Below, one piece after another: positions 48,112-58,171 of a DNA stretch of 64,000 nucleotides. Numbering within the stretch: the stretch's first letter is position 1; each line of letters opens with the position of its first letter. Made by a program: the position numbers and the translations under genes. Origin of the DNA: Thalassoroseus pseudoceratinae (GTDB taxonomy: Bacteria > Planctomycetota > Planctomycetia > Planctomycetales > Planctomycetaceae); contig NZ_JAALXT010000004.1 in the NCBI RefSeq assembly GCF_011634775.1, positions 744,001 to 808,000 on the forward strand, written 5' to 3'. Under the pieces are notes generated by a model that had not been told where the DNA came from, searched no databases, and saw nothing but the letters and a program-made list of their open reading frames with translations.

Positions 48112-48149
48112 GAAGCCGTCGGGGAGTGATCCTCGGCGGCTTCTTTCTT
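48112..48149 (+). terminator. intrinsic terminator
   Basis: A 14-bp stem GAAGCCGTCGGGGA / TCCTCGGCGGCTTC with two G-T wobbles, loop GTGA, and a TTTCTT tail. Outer CCATTCC / GGAATGG can extend the pairing. Confidence 0.85.
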
Positions 48150-48256
48150 GGAATGGTGGGTGGAGTTTTTTTCAGAGCAGGCTTCCCGTAGACTGGCTGA
48201 AACCGTTTATCGGAAACCCCTACCCATTTCACCCCGCCTGCAAGAAGGAAACTGCT

Positions 48257-49519
48257 GTGTCTCGATTGATCAATAGAATTGTTGCGGCCATCGTTGTTGT
48301 TGCAGCGACAACCGCCACCGCAAGTGATTGGCCGCAATGGCGGGGACCGGAACGAACCGGCCGATCCGCCGAAACCAATCTGCTGACCGAATGGCCGGCC
48401 GGTGGCCCCAAAGTCGCCTGGAGTCGCAACGATCTCGGCGAAGCATACTCATCGGTTTCCGTGGCCGGTGGTCGCGTCTACACACAAGGCAATATGGCCG
48501 ACGAAAATGGCAATGGCGACAACCAAGAGCACGTCATTTGTCTTGAGGAAAAGACCGGAGAACTTCTCTGGTCCGTTCCCCTACCCACAGGAAAAAAGTC
48601 ATACGCGAAAGGCAAACGCGGAGCCGGTCCTCGTGGCACTTCCACGATTGACGGCGACTACCTTTACACCGTCGGTGCTGGTGGCACGGTAGCGTGCTTG
48701 GAAGTAAAGACCGGCAAGATCGTTTGGCACAAGCACTTCATCGACGACTTTGGAGCGAAAGGCGTTCCGACCTGGGACTTCAGCGAAAGCCCACTGATCG
48801 ACGGTGAAAAGTGCATTGTCACTCCCGGTGGAAAAGAGGGCACCATCGCTGCGCTCAACAAAATGACCGGCGAAACCATTTGGCGAAGTACCGATGTGAC
48901 CGACGCTGCCCACTACTGCTCCGCGATCGTCGCGGAAGTCCATGGCGTGCGGCAGTACATTCAATTCACGAAGGATCGCCTCATCGGTGTCGAAGCCGAA
49001 ACCGGCGCGTTTCTCTGGAGCTACGACGGCACGGCCAACCGCACCGCGAACATTTCGACCGCAATCTGCATTGACGATCTCGTATTCAGCGCATCCGCAT
49101 ACGGAACCGGGGGCGGGCTGGTCAAACTCATTAAAGACGGTGACAAGTGGACCGCGAAAGAACAGTGGTTCGAGAAGAAAATTCAGAACCACCACGGGGG
49201 TGTGATCTACGTTGACGGCTACATCTACGGCACCGGCAGCAACACCCTGCTCTGCTTGGATTTCAAAACCGGCGAGATTCAATGGCAATCCCGCGGAGCC
49301 GGTAAGGGATCAATCACCTATGCCGACGGCTACCTGTACCATCTCGGCGAGAACAACACAATGTGCCTCGTCAAAGCGAACCCCGAAGAATACGTCGAGA
49401 CCGGCCGCTTCAAAACCCCCAGCACGTCGATGCCCGACTGGGCCCACCCCGTCGTCGCCAACGGCCGCTTGTACCTACGCGATCAGAACTTACTAAACGT
49501 CTACAACGTCGCGAAGTAG
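48257..49519 (+). CDS. secreted PQQ-type beta-propeller protein
   Basis: The protein is 420 residues from a GTG at 48257, six bases after AAGGAA. A signal peptide (IVAAIVVVAATTATASD) is followed by DWPQWRGPERTGRSAETN, the typical opening of planctomycete PQQ-like propellers. Blade motifs recur: VICLEEKTGELLWSVPL, TVACLEVKTGKIVWH, LIGVEAETGAFLWSY, LLCLDFKTGEIQW. It is probably periplasmic; whether it binds PQQ is not shown, because many members are structural. Its TAG stop (49517-49519) lies in a palindromic repeat. Confidence 0.92.
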   Translation: MSRLINRIVAAIVVVAATTATASDWPQWRGPERTGRSAETNLLTEWPAGGPKVAWSRNDLGEAYSSVSVAGGRVYTQGNMADENGNGDNQEHVICLEEKTGELLWSVPLPTGKKSYAKGKRGAGPRGTSTIDGDYLYTVGAGGTVACLEVKTGKIVWHKHFIDDFGAKGVPTWDFSESPLIDGEKCIVTPGGKEGTIAALNKMTGETIWRSTDVTDAAHYCSAIVAEVHGVRQYIQFTKDRLIGVEAETGAFLWSYDGTANRTANISTAICIDDLVFSASAYGTGGGLVKLIKDGDKWTAKEQWFEKKIQNHHGGVIYVDGYIYGTGSNTLLCLDFKTGEIQWQSRGAGKGSITYADGYLYHLGENNTMCLVKANPEEYVETGRFKTPSTSMPDWAHPVVANGRLYLRDQNLLNVYNVAK

Positions 49520-49587
49520 GCTGGGTCGCGACCCAGCAAATAGTGCGGTTTCGGTATCAAAATGTGCTGGGACGAGTCCCAGCCTAC
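49516..49587. repeat. double-palindrome intergenic repeat, copy 2
   Basis: The element is 72 bp with perfect terminal inverted repeats GTAGGCTGGG ... CCCAGCCTAC. It contains GCTGGGTC-GC-GACCCAGC (49520-49537) and GCTGGGAC-GA-GTCCCAGC (49566-49583), joined by a 28-bp AT-richer spacer. It lies exactly between two convergent genes and supplies TAG stop codons to both (49517-49519 plus strand; 49584-49586 minus strand). Confidence 0.92.
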
Positions 49588-50381
49588 GAGTTTTTCTTCA
49601 AAAAGAACCGGCTGACAGATTCGAGTTGATCGGCCCAGAACTTCGCGTCTTCGGTATCGAGGTCGCGGAGTTTTTTTGTGGCTTCTGTCAATGCCGCATC
49701 ACCATCGGCTCGTGTAGATTGATCCATTTGTTGAACGATGGCGATGTACCCACGGGCCATCCATTCGCGATCGGTGAGATTTGCTTTCTTCGCGATTTCT
49801 GCGGCTTGCGTGAATTGCTCGCTCGCCTTCTTGATTTCACCGGCAGCCAGCAATTGCGCTCCGATTAACCAATGAGCATCGGTCATCGGAACGGCATCGC
49901 GTTTGAGTTCAATCGCGAGTCGCAGATTCGTGCGAGCGGCGTCGAGGCCGAATGCCATGTCGGATGCTGTGATCGTGATACCCTCGTCTTCCCAAGCGGG
50001 CCACGTATTCACACCGACGTTGAAGCAGATCTCTTTCGCGGTCGATTTGAGTGTGTTTGCTGTCTCGGGTGACTCCGCACGCTTGGCTTGCTCAAGTCCG
50101 AATTGAATTCCTCGGCGGCCGAACATCGTCATCAACGGAACGTTCTTTTCTTGGTAGTAGCAGACTCGGACGAGCGACGAATACCAAGTCACCACTTCCT
50201 CCGGCTTGCCGCTCGACTCAAGATGCACAAAAGCCGCGAACGAGTCTTTCGACTTCGCTAGTTGCAGTGTTTCCTTGAGGATTTGTTTCGTCTGTTGGTC
50301 GAGTTGCTGCTGCGCCAAGGTCGTCTCCGCAAAAACAAGAAATCCAAGGATGACGAGTCCTGTACCGCACATACGAATCAT
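49584..50381 (-). CDS. secreted helical protein of unknown function
   Basis: The protein is 265 residues with a signal peptide (GLVILGFLVFAETTLAQ). The mature part is all-helical with TPR-like spacing, for example EIKKASEQFTQAAEIAKKANL and WMARGYIAIVQQMDQ. No family is assigned. It is convergent with the PQQ-propeller gene, and its stop lies in the repeat. It may be a periplasmic scaffold. Confidence 0.75.
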   Translation of the reverse strand: MIRMCGTGLVILGFLVFAETTLAQQQLDQQTKQILKETLQLAKSKDSFAAFVHLESSGKPEEVVTWYSSLVRVCYYQEKNVPLMTMFGRRGIQFGLEQAKRAESPETANTLKSTAKEICFNVGVNTWPAWEDEGITITASDMAFGLDAARTNLRLAIELKRDAVPMTDAHWLIGAQLLAAGEIKKASEQFTQAAEIAKKANLTDREWMARGYIAIVQQMDQSTRADGDAALTEATKKLRDLDTEDAKFWADQLESVSRFFLKKNS

Positions 50382-50530
50382 ATCTTGGATCCCCAGGCGT
50401 TTACCTGATTAATGACATGCGAACCCGCGACTAAAACCTGTTGTGGTCGGGCTGTCGCTAACAAGCCACCTTTTCGCGCCGACGCATAGCCAGGCCGTAT
50501 CAGAGCGTTGACACTAACAAACCGCAACTT

Positions 50531-51010
50531 TCAACTTGTGGAGATCAACAAACGCAAAGCGTACACGTTCCAAATACATAAAGCTAAACAAAGCGTTGTA
50601 CCTGCTAGACACCAAAACTGTTTTTGTTCTACCCAATCAGCCGCAAGCAAACTACGACAATAAAACCACAGAACGACGACAAGACTCAAGAAATGGAGGA
50701 CCAGAGGCCATCCTAGTAAAAATGAGACATATGAGCGCTTCCTTTCCAAGTCCATGGTACCTCGAAAGCTTTCCAATTGCGCCTTGACTTCCGATGCAAT
50801 CTCTTCTTCACTCATCTTATATTCAGAGGCGACATTAAACGTCCTTAAAATACTATTCACGTACGCTTTGATTATTGTTCGTTCGGCGGAATGTCGTATC
50901 TTCCTCCCTGGTTCACGAGGCAGTATTTCGGTTCCACGACTACTGACGACCAAGTGAATCTGGAAAACAACCGACATGCTTGCGACTAGCAAAATGGCTA
51001 CTGATCTCAT
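50531..51010 (-). CDS. AT-richer three-helix membrane protein
   Basis: The protein is 159 residues. An N-terminal signal or helix (VAILLVASMSVVFQIHLVV) is followed by a ~65-residue charged domain with MSEEEIASEVKAQLESFRG, then two helices (VSFLLGWPLVLHFLSLVVVLW; FWCLAGTTLCLALCIWNVYAL). I recognise no family. Codon and base use are noticeably AT-richer than the neighbours, so recent acquisition is possible. Confidence 0.6.
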   Translation of the reverse strand: MRSVAILLVASMSVVFQIHLVVSSRGTEILPREPGRKIRHSAERTIIKAYVNSILRTFNVASEYKMSEEEIASEVKAQLESFRGTMDLERKRSYVSFLLGWPLVLHFLSLVVVLWFYCRSLLAADWVEQKQFWCLAGTTLCLALCIWNVYALRLLISTS

Positions 51011-51027
51011 TAGTCTTCTTTACACGC

Positions 51028-51055
51028 AGGCTTGAGCAAGCCTTGTCTAGACAAG
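51028..51055. repeat. two adjoining palindromes
   Basis: AGGCTTG-AG-CAAGCCT (51028-51043) overlaps the perfect 14-bp palindrome CTTGTCTAGACAAG (51042-51055). They fill most of the 62-bp gap between the DUF1559 stop and the next minus-strand start and may act as a terminator or repeat element. Confidence 0.55.
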
Positions 51056-51072
51056 ACGGCTACGAGCAATCA

Positions 51073-52008
51073 TCAATACTCCCCCACGGTTTCTCCACCC
51101 GCTCGGGTTGCGAGGGCATCGTACACGTTGGCGTTCATGGTTTCACTCAGGAATCGCGCTGAACCGTCGCCGAGGAGGTGGAAGACTCCGCCGGGGTGTT
51201 GGCTGGACGGTCCGTAAAGTGCGTCGATGGCGCGATAGGTCTTGTTGCCGTCGCCATCGCGTTCGACTTCGTAATACGGCTGGTAATTCAACGGTAATTC
51301 GGGACCGGCGTAGCTGGGGAGGTTGGTGGAATCGTACCGGCGTGATGCGAGGGCGGCCGCTCCACCATCAATCCAGACGGCCGAACCGGTGTCGCGGGTC
51401 TCGGCGATGAACACGGTGTTCGAGAGCCCGTCGGTGATGTCGGCGAAGCGGGTCTTCGACAGCGGATAGAACACGCCGTCCGCGTTCTGCCAGAGTTTCC
51501 CGATGTCGGAAGCTCCCATCGCCGCGTAATTTCTGAGCGCGTACGGACTTCCCATGTCGGTGTAGAGCGGATCATCACTGAAATCCGGGCCGGAATAACT
51601 CGGACAGCGATACACTGGCAACACCGTGCCCGCCGCCGTTTGGTTCACCGGGTCGAGAGCCGAGACGTTGTAATCCACCAGGTTCTGCAAGTTCGTTTGC
51701 TCCATCTGCGGGAGAATCAAACTCGCCCAACTGTGGAGGTGGTAACGAAACGGCCGATCTCGCCACACGCCCTTCTCGACATCACTGGTACTGCTTGGCG
51801 GGAGGACCTGGTGCGTGTCATGGTAGTTGTGGAGGGCCAAACCGATCTGCTTGAGATTGTTCCGACACTGCACACCCCGAGCGGCCGACCGCGATTGCTG
51901 CACCGCCGGCAACAACAATGCGATCAGAATGGCGATGATTGTGATCGAAACCAACAATTCGATCAGTGTGAATCCGGAACGTCCGGCGGATGGAGAACGC
52001 TTCAGCAT
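51073..52008 (-). CDS. DUF1559 prepilin-like protein
   Basis: The protein is 311 residues. The start at 52008 (AGGA seven bases upstream) puts the type-IV prepilin N-terminus right after a short leader: GRSGFTLIELLVSITIIAIL, with the G-F cleavage site and Glu at +5. The DUF1559 marks follow: AARGVQCRNNLKQIGLALHNYHD, and a C-terminal H-X9-DG type end (GGVFHLLGDGSARFLSE). This family is massively expanded in planctomycetes; these proteins are thought to be pseudopilin-like surface or secretion components. Confidence 0.95.
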   Translation of the reverse strand: MLKRSPSAGRSGFTLIELLVSITIIAILIALLLPAVQQSRSAARGVQCRNNLKQIGLALHNYHDTHQVLPPSSTSDVEKGVWRDRPFRYHLHSWASLILPQMEQTNLQNLVDYNVSALDPVNQTAAGTVLPVYRCPSYSGPDFSDDPLYTDMGSPYALRNYAAMGASDIGKLWQNADGVFYPLSKTRFADITDGLSNTVFIAETRDTGSAVWIDGGAAALASRRYDSTNLPSYAGPELPLNYQPYYEVERDGDGNKTYRAIDALYGPSSQHPGGVFHLLGDGSARFLSETMNANVYDALATRAGGETVGEY

Positions 52009-52102
52009 CGGGAATTCCTGGTTGAGGGCTGTCGACAGAAGCGGTGTGGATATGTTACTCAAAACGAATTCGACCACGGAACTTCAACAAGATGGCCAGA
52101 AC

Positions 52103-52405
52103 ATGTCGGATGCGGACTCGAAGATTTGCCGACGTATCGTGTTTCACGGGCGTGTCCAAGGTGTGGGGTTTCGGATGACCACCGAACGCTTGGCACAGAA
52201 ATACGAAGTCGTCGGGTACGTCAAGAATCTCACGGATGGCACCGTCGAAATGTTGGTCCAAGCCGATGCGGACGAAATTGAACGGTTTCTCAATACCGTT
52301 CGGCAACGGTTCTCCGGTTACATTGAGGCGGAAGAATCATCATCGTGTGAGGAATCGATGAAGAAAGCGGCAAACGGGTGCCGTGCGTTCACCACTCGAT
52401 ACTGA
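52103..52405 (+). CDS. acyP: acylphosphatase
   Basis: The protein is 100 residues from the ATG at 52103, the family's usual size; the frame continues upstream over the divergent prepilin gene. The catalytic motif HGRVQGVGFRMTTERLAQ contains the phosphate-binding Arg, and GYVKNLTDGTVEMLVQ contains the catalytic Asn. It hydrolyses acyl phosphates such as carbamoyl or 1,3-bisphosphoglycerate. It is cytosolic and stands alone. Confidence 0.94.
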   Translation: MSDADSKICRRIVFHGRVQGVGFRMTTERLAQKYEVVGYVKNLTDGTVEMLVQADADEIERFLNTVRQRFSGYIEAEESSSCEESMKKAANGCRAFTTRY

Positions 52406-52568
52406 TTGGGTTCAGAAAATTCAGGCGTGTGGCGTTTCGTTCCGCGAATCCTCGATTTTCTGCAGTGACTGCGCTTTTCCCGTTAGATCACGCTCGATAG
52501 ATTGAATAGACATACCTCTTTTTTGATTTGCGTTGAACTTTGTTTCTCTGTCTTGAGGTCTCGAATCG

Positions 52569-53504
52569 ATGGACGAAGTCGATTTCTCCACAGCTGTTTC
52601 GCAACTTTTCCAGGGAATTTCCCAGGATTGGATTATCGCTTTGGCCGTTTTGGTCGGGTTGATCGCGACGCTGATTGCGTTTTGCTATACCACTCAAGCC
52701 GGCGTGATTGCCCGCGCGACGACCAAAGAAGCCGTTCGGCAACCCATCTTTTTCCTGATGTTGTTCTTGGCGATGACTTTCCTGCTCTTGAACACTTTCC
52801 TCCCCTTCTTCTCGTTGGGTGAGGATTTGAAGATGTTCAAGGACGTCGGGCTAATCACGATCATGTTCTGCGGGATGTTTCTCGGCATTTGGACGTCGAG
52901 CATCAGCATCTCTGAGGAAATCGAAGGAAAAACCGCGATGACGCTGTTGTCGAAGCCGATCAACCGGCGACAGTTCATCACTGGAAAATACTTCGGCATC
53001 ATGAATGGCGTGATTTTCCTGATCGTGCCCTTGGTTGTCGTGTTCGCGGCATTGATCTACTACAAGGTTGGTTACGATGCCCGTGAGGGTTCGCAAACCG
53101 GCATTACGGCCGCCGATCGACTGAGAGAAGTCATCCAAGTTCTCCCCAGCACATTGTTGGTGTTTCTGGAAGTTGCTGTGATGACGGCCGTCAGCGTGGC
53201 GATTTCCACTCGACTACCGATGATCGTCAATATCGTGACCTGTATGGCGATTTTCGTCGTGGGACACCTCACGCCAGTTTTGGCTCAGACGGTGTTCGCG
53301 AAGCTTGAGTTCGTGAAGTTCATGGCCCTCATGATTGCCACCATTTTGCCCGCGCTTGAAGCATTCAAGACAGACGCCATCGTCGCCACCGGCAAAATTG
53401 TGCCCCCCATGTATTTGGGGACCGCATTGGCCTATTGCGTCTTCTACACCACTGCCGCAATCCTGTTGGCGTTTATCCTGTTTGAAGACCGCGACCTGGC
53501 CTGA
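52569..53504 (+). CDS. ABC-2-type transporter permease
   Basis: The protein is 311 residues with six or seven membrane helices ([36 protein letters not shown], and others). The cytoplasmic loop [25 protein letters not shown] (given in part: [15 protein letters not shown]) is the coupling sequence typical of ABC-2 permeases such as those of Na+ and NatB type. It needs an ATPase partner; none lies upstream, and the next gene is an ABC protein whose ATPase motifs are broken. Confidence 0.88.
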   Translation: MDEVDFSTAVSQLFQGISQDWIIALAVLVGLIATLIAFCYTTQAGVIARATTKEAVRQPIFFLMLFLAMTFLLLNTFLPFFSLGEDLKMFKDVGLITIMFCGMFLGIWTSSISISEEIEGKTAMTLLSKPINRRQFITGKYFGIMNGVIFLIVPLVVVFAALIYYKVGYDAREGSQTGITAADRLREVIQVLPSTLLVFLEVAVMTAVSVAISTRLPMIVNIVTCMAIFVVGHLTPVLAQTVFAKLEFVKFMALMIATILPALEAFKTDAIVATGKIVPPMYLGTALAYCVFYTTAAILLAFILFEDRDLA

Positions 53505-53677
53505 TCAACGGGCGGTTTCGCGAATTTGCCCGAAAACACGGATGCTTTTCCTTCAATTCGGGGTTAGGATCGAAGATGAGGACCGATTCGCGGTAACTGC
53601 ACGCAGGTCCTCAACATCCAACGGAAAACTCACTGAATTCCCACGGACGATTTCCTCCTGAAAGAACGGCTGAATTC

Positions 53678-55729
53678 GTGGAAGGTTTAAGCCCCGCATC
53701 CGTCGATTCCTTCGATCGCCTGTTCCCACGTCGCGAATTGTTTCGTGGGAAAGCGTTGGCATCGATTCTTTGGTCGTTCTTGGATACCTGTTGTCTGGTT
53801 CTTGCGTTATTCGTCATCTTTCTAGTTGTTGATCTACTCGAAACGAGTGGCGAATTGGTCATCTCGGCCCATCAGCCGACACAAACTCTGGCAGAAAACA
53901 AAGCAACCGCCGAAACGGAATGGGCCGAGCTGGAACCGATTATCGGGCCGGAAAACTTCGCTGCCCTTGCTCCACGTGTTTCCACCGGCGAAACCGAATA
54001 CCGGATGACGCTGGACAACACCGGCGTGCTGCCCACGGTTTGGAAAAGTCGACATCATTGGTGGGGCGGACTGATCGCCAACGCGTATCGCATGTTGCCC
54101 TCTCTGCGATCCAATCGACCGGCGTTGGCAGCGTTGGTGTTCATTGGCATTTGTTTGGGTCTCGTGCGAACGCTGTTCGCGACGTTGGCCCGTCGAGCTC
54201 GCAGCGACGCCGCTTTGCAGGTCGCGGTTCGATTGCGGCAGATGATTCACCGACAACGGTTGCGACTTGGTCCTGGCGACCTCACCGATAGCGAAGCACA
54301 ATCCGTCCGCGACATCTTCATGAACGACACGGAAGTTGTGCGTCGAGGGATTTACGATTGGATCGGGCGTTTCGGGCGGTACCCGCTCACATTGGCATTG
54401 CTGTTCTTGTTGGCGATGTCCATTCACTGGCGATTGACGCTGCAATGCATCATTCCGCTTGCGTTCGGCTGGTACCTGCTGCAACGACAACGATTCTCGA
54501 CCCAACAGAAAGCCCGCTACGCCGATAGCCAATCGGAGGAGCAACTCCGAATCCTCGCCGACGGTCTGGACAAAACTCGCCTCATCCGTGGATACGGGAT
54601 GGACGAATTCGAGTCCGCTCAGTTCCAACATAACCTGGAGCGATATCGAGCCAGCACATCGCAAATTAGCCGAAGCGAACGAGGTTCGCAGTGGATTTCG
54701 CGATTCATCGTGATCCTTGTTGTGAGTGTCGTACTGATCATACTCGGCCTGAAAGTTCTTGAACCGGCGGGAACACCGTACGGACTGTCGCTATCTGCAA
54801 CGTTGGTTCTCATGACGATCTTCGCATGGATGTATCGTCCGTTGGAGGAATTGTTTCACGCCGTCCGTGCACGTCGGGATGTCGCCACAATTGCCGACCG
54901 AATCTATCGCTACCTCGATCGCGTTCCGACCGTCGGACAAGCCGTGGGAGCCAAGTTCCTTCAACCATTGTCGAAACGAATCCACTTCGAGAATGTTTCG
55001 TACACTCTGAAGAATCGTGGCCGACTGCTGAACCAACTGGAACTCAAGATTCCGGCAGGCAATTCGGTCGCATTGGTTTCGCATGACCCGCTCGTACCGA
55101 AAGCCTTGGCGTATTTGCTGCCCCGATTTATCGAACCCAACGAGAACGGTGGTCGGGTGCTGTTCGATGGTCAGGATATCGCCTGGGTCACGCTGGAGTC
55201 ATTGCGAGCGGAAACCGTCTACGTCAGCGGTTCGGACCCCCTGATGACGGGAACGGTCCGCGAAAACATCGCCTGCGGACGGTCGGACCATTCGCTGCAA
55301 GATGTGATGGCCGCCGCGAAGCAAGTGCACGCCAGCAAGTTCATTCTGGACCTGCCTCAAGGTTACGAAACGATGCTCGGCGAACACGGCGAACAGCTTG
55401 ATCCTGGCCAAAGTTTTCGTCTTGGGCTGGCCCGTGCGATGCTCCGCGACCCGGCCTTGCTGATCATCGAGGAACCGGTTGCCCAGTTGGACGAAGACAC
55501 CAAAGCCCTTCTCGACGACGCGTACAACCGGATTTTCCGGGACCGAACCGTGATTCTGCTGCCATCGCGTCTCTCATCCGTGAAGCGGGCGGATCGGGTC
55601 GTCTTGCTGCACAATGGCCGCGTGGACAGTATCGGACCACACGCCGAACTCGCCAGCACTTCGCAGCTCTATCGGCATTGGGAATACCTCCGATTCAGCG
55701 CGATGAGCAAGGAAGTCACCAGTCGATAG
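53678..55729 (+). CDS. ABC exporter-like protein with degenerate nucleotide-binding domain
   Basis: The protein is 683 residues from a GTG at 53678. Residues ~25-400 form the six-helix exporter membrane domain (type I). The NBD-like domain (~430-670) keeps the fold but loses every ATPase motif. The Walker A site reads SHDPLVPK (468-475) instead of GxxGxGKS. The Q-loop Gln is absent in VSGSDPLMTG. The signature is LDPGQ (574-578). Walker B ends EE (598-599) in place of DE. The switch His is S630 (LPSRLS). It is probably catalytically dead. It lies behind an ABC-2 permease gene. Confidence 0.85.
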   Translation: MEGLSPASVDSFDRLFPRRELFRGKALASILWSFLDTCCLVLALFVIFLVVDLLETSGELVISAHQPTQTLAENKATAETEWAELEPIIGPENFAALAPRVSTGETEYRMTLDNTGVLPTVWKSRHHWWGGLIANAYRMLPSLRSNRPALAALVFIGICLGLVRTLFATLARRARSDAALQVAVRLRQMIHRQRLRLGPGDLTDSEAQSVRDIFMNDTEVVRRGIYDWIGRFGRYPLTLALLFLLAMSIHWRLTLQCIIPLAFGWYLLQRQRFSTQQKARYADSQSEEQLRILADGLDKTRLIRGYGMDEFESAQFQHNLERYRASTSQISRSERGSQWISRFIVILVVSVVLIILGLKVLEPAGTPYGLSLSATLVLMTIFAWMYRPLEELFHAVRARRDVATIADRIYRYLDRVPTVGQAVGAKFLQPLSKRIHFENVSYTLKNRGRLLNQLELKIPAGNSVALVSHDPLVPKALAYLLPRFIEPNENGGRVLFDGQDIAWVTLESLRAETVYVSGSDPLMTGTVRENIACGRSDHSLQDVMAAAKQVHASKFILDLPQGYETMLGEHGEQLDPGQSFRLGLARAMLRDPALLIIEEPVAQLDEDTKALLDDAYNRIFRDRTVILLPSRLSSVKRADRVVLLHNGRVDSIGPHAELASTSQLYRHWEYLRFSAMSKEVTSR

Positions 55730-55922
55730 AGAAAAATTGTCGACGGGTTTCGGCTCGAATTCGCCGTTAACGCCCTGACAACTGGTGGAATTTTGATACC
55801 TGCTGATTCCACAACCTGGGAAAGCTTGACTTTCCAGACTTGTGTCCGGAATCGGTAGTGACTATTATTCCGCCGGATCGGAACTCACAAACACTCTGTT
55901 TGGTGTCCGAGCAATAGCCAAT

Positions 55923-55996
<74 letters not shown>

Positions 55997-56093
55997 CTTT
56001 CGCTGTTCAATTCAAACGAACAACATTCTTGGACGCCGAGTTAGGACGACTGACTCGGCTCATTTTCATTCTGCTGACTCAACTTAATCTGTC

Positions 56094-57326
<1,233 letters not shown>

Positions 57327-57363
57327 TTTCCTGTGATCCTGCTTGCTCAAGGATGAGCGACTC

Positions 57364-58170
57364 ATGACCGTCGGAGACTACGCAGAAGCCATCATCCTGG
57401 GAATTGTCCAGGGAATCGCGGAGTTTCTTCCGATCAGTTCGTCGGGCCACTTGGTCATCATCGGCGAGATCATCCGTAATCTCACCGGACGCGAAATCGA
57501 TCCGGAAGCCAATGTGCAACTGATTGTCGCGTTGCATGCGGGAACGTTGTTGTCGATTCTCGTGGTCTACCGAAATCGACTGTTGGCGATCCTGCGTGAA
57601 CGGTGGGTTCTGATCGGCATTGTGGTCGCGACGTTACCGCTGGTCATCATCGCCCCCACACCGATCAAAGATTTTCTCGAAGAAGGTATGGCAACTCCGA
57701 TGGTTGCCGGCTGTTGCCTACTCTTGACCGCGTTCCTGCTGTTAGTCAGTCGATCGATGGAACGCGGCGAACGATCGCTCGAGCAGATGACACCGCTCCA
57801 CGCCTGGCTGATCGGGCTGTTCCAACTTCTTGCGATTTTGCCGGGCGTCTCGCGATCGGGCAGCACGATTTCCGGTGGTTTGATTCTCGGTTACACCCGG
57901 GAAGCGGCGGCAAACTTTTCCTTCTTCATTGCAATCCCGGCCATTCTTGGCGCGACGGTCTTGAAAGCCGCTGATATGCTCGGTGGAGACGCCACCGGTG
58001 CGAATTTCCCCATCGGACCGCTCGTCGTGGGCACAGCGGTGTCATTCATCGTTGGCTGGCTGACGCTGAGTTGGCTGCTGTCCATCATCGCTCGCGGCCG
58101 ACTCCATTGGTTTGCGATCTACTGTGCCATTGTCGGCATCGCAACGATTGTCTGGCAATTGCTGGTCTGA
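57364..58170 (+). CDS. uppP: undecaprenyl-diphosphatase
   Basis: The protein is 268 residues from the ATG at 57364. Family motifs: GIVQGIAEFLPISSSGHLV (E-LPISSSGHL), and LPGVSRSGSTISGG, which carries the catalytic Ser and the Arg. Seven or eight membrane helices are expected. It recycles undecaprenyl phosphate for peptidoglycan and other envelope polymers. It lies immediately upstream of the converging glmM stop, with a single base between stops. Confidence 0.96.
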   Translation: MTVGDYAEAIILGIVQGIAEFLPISSSGHLVIIGEIIRNLTGREIDPEANVQLIVALHAGTLLSILVVYRNRLLAILRERWVLIGIVVATLPLVIIAPTPIKDFLEEGMATPMVAGCCLLLTAFLLLVSRSMERGERSLEQMTPLHAWLIGLFQLLAILPGVSRSGSTISGGLILGYTREAAANFSFFIAIPAILGATVLKAADMLGGDATGANFPIGPLVVGTAVSFIVGWLTLSWLLSIIARGRLHWFAIYCAIVGIATIVWQLLV

Positions 58171-58171
58171 G

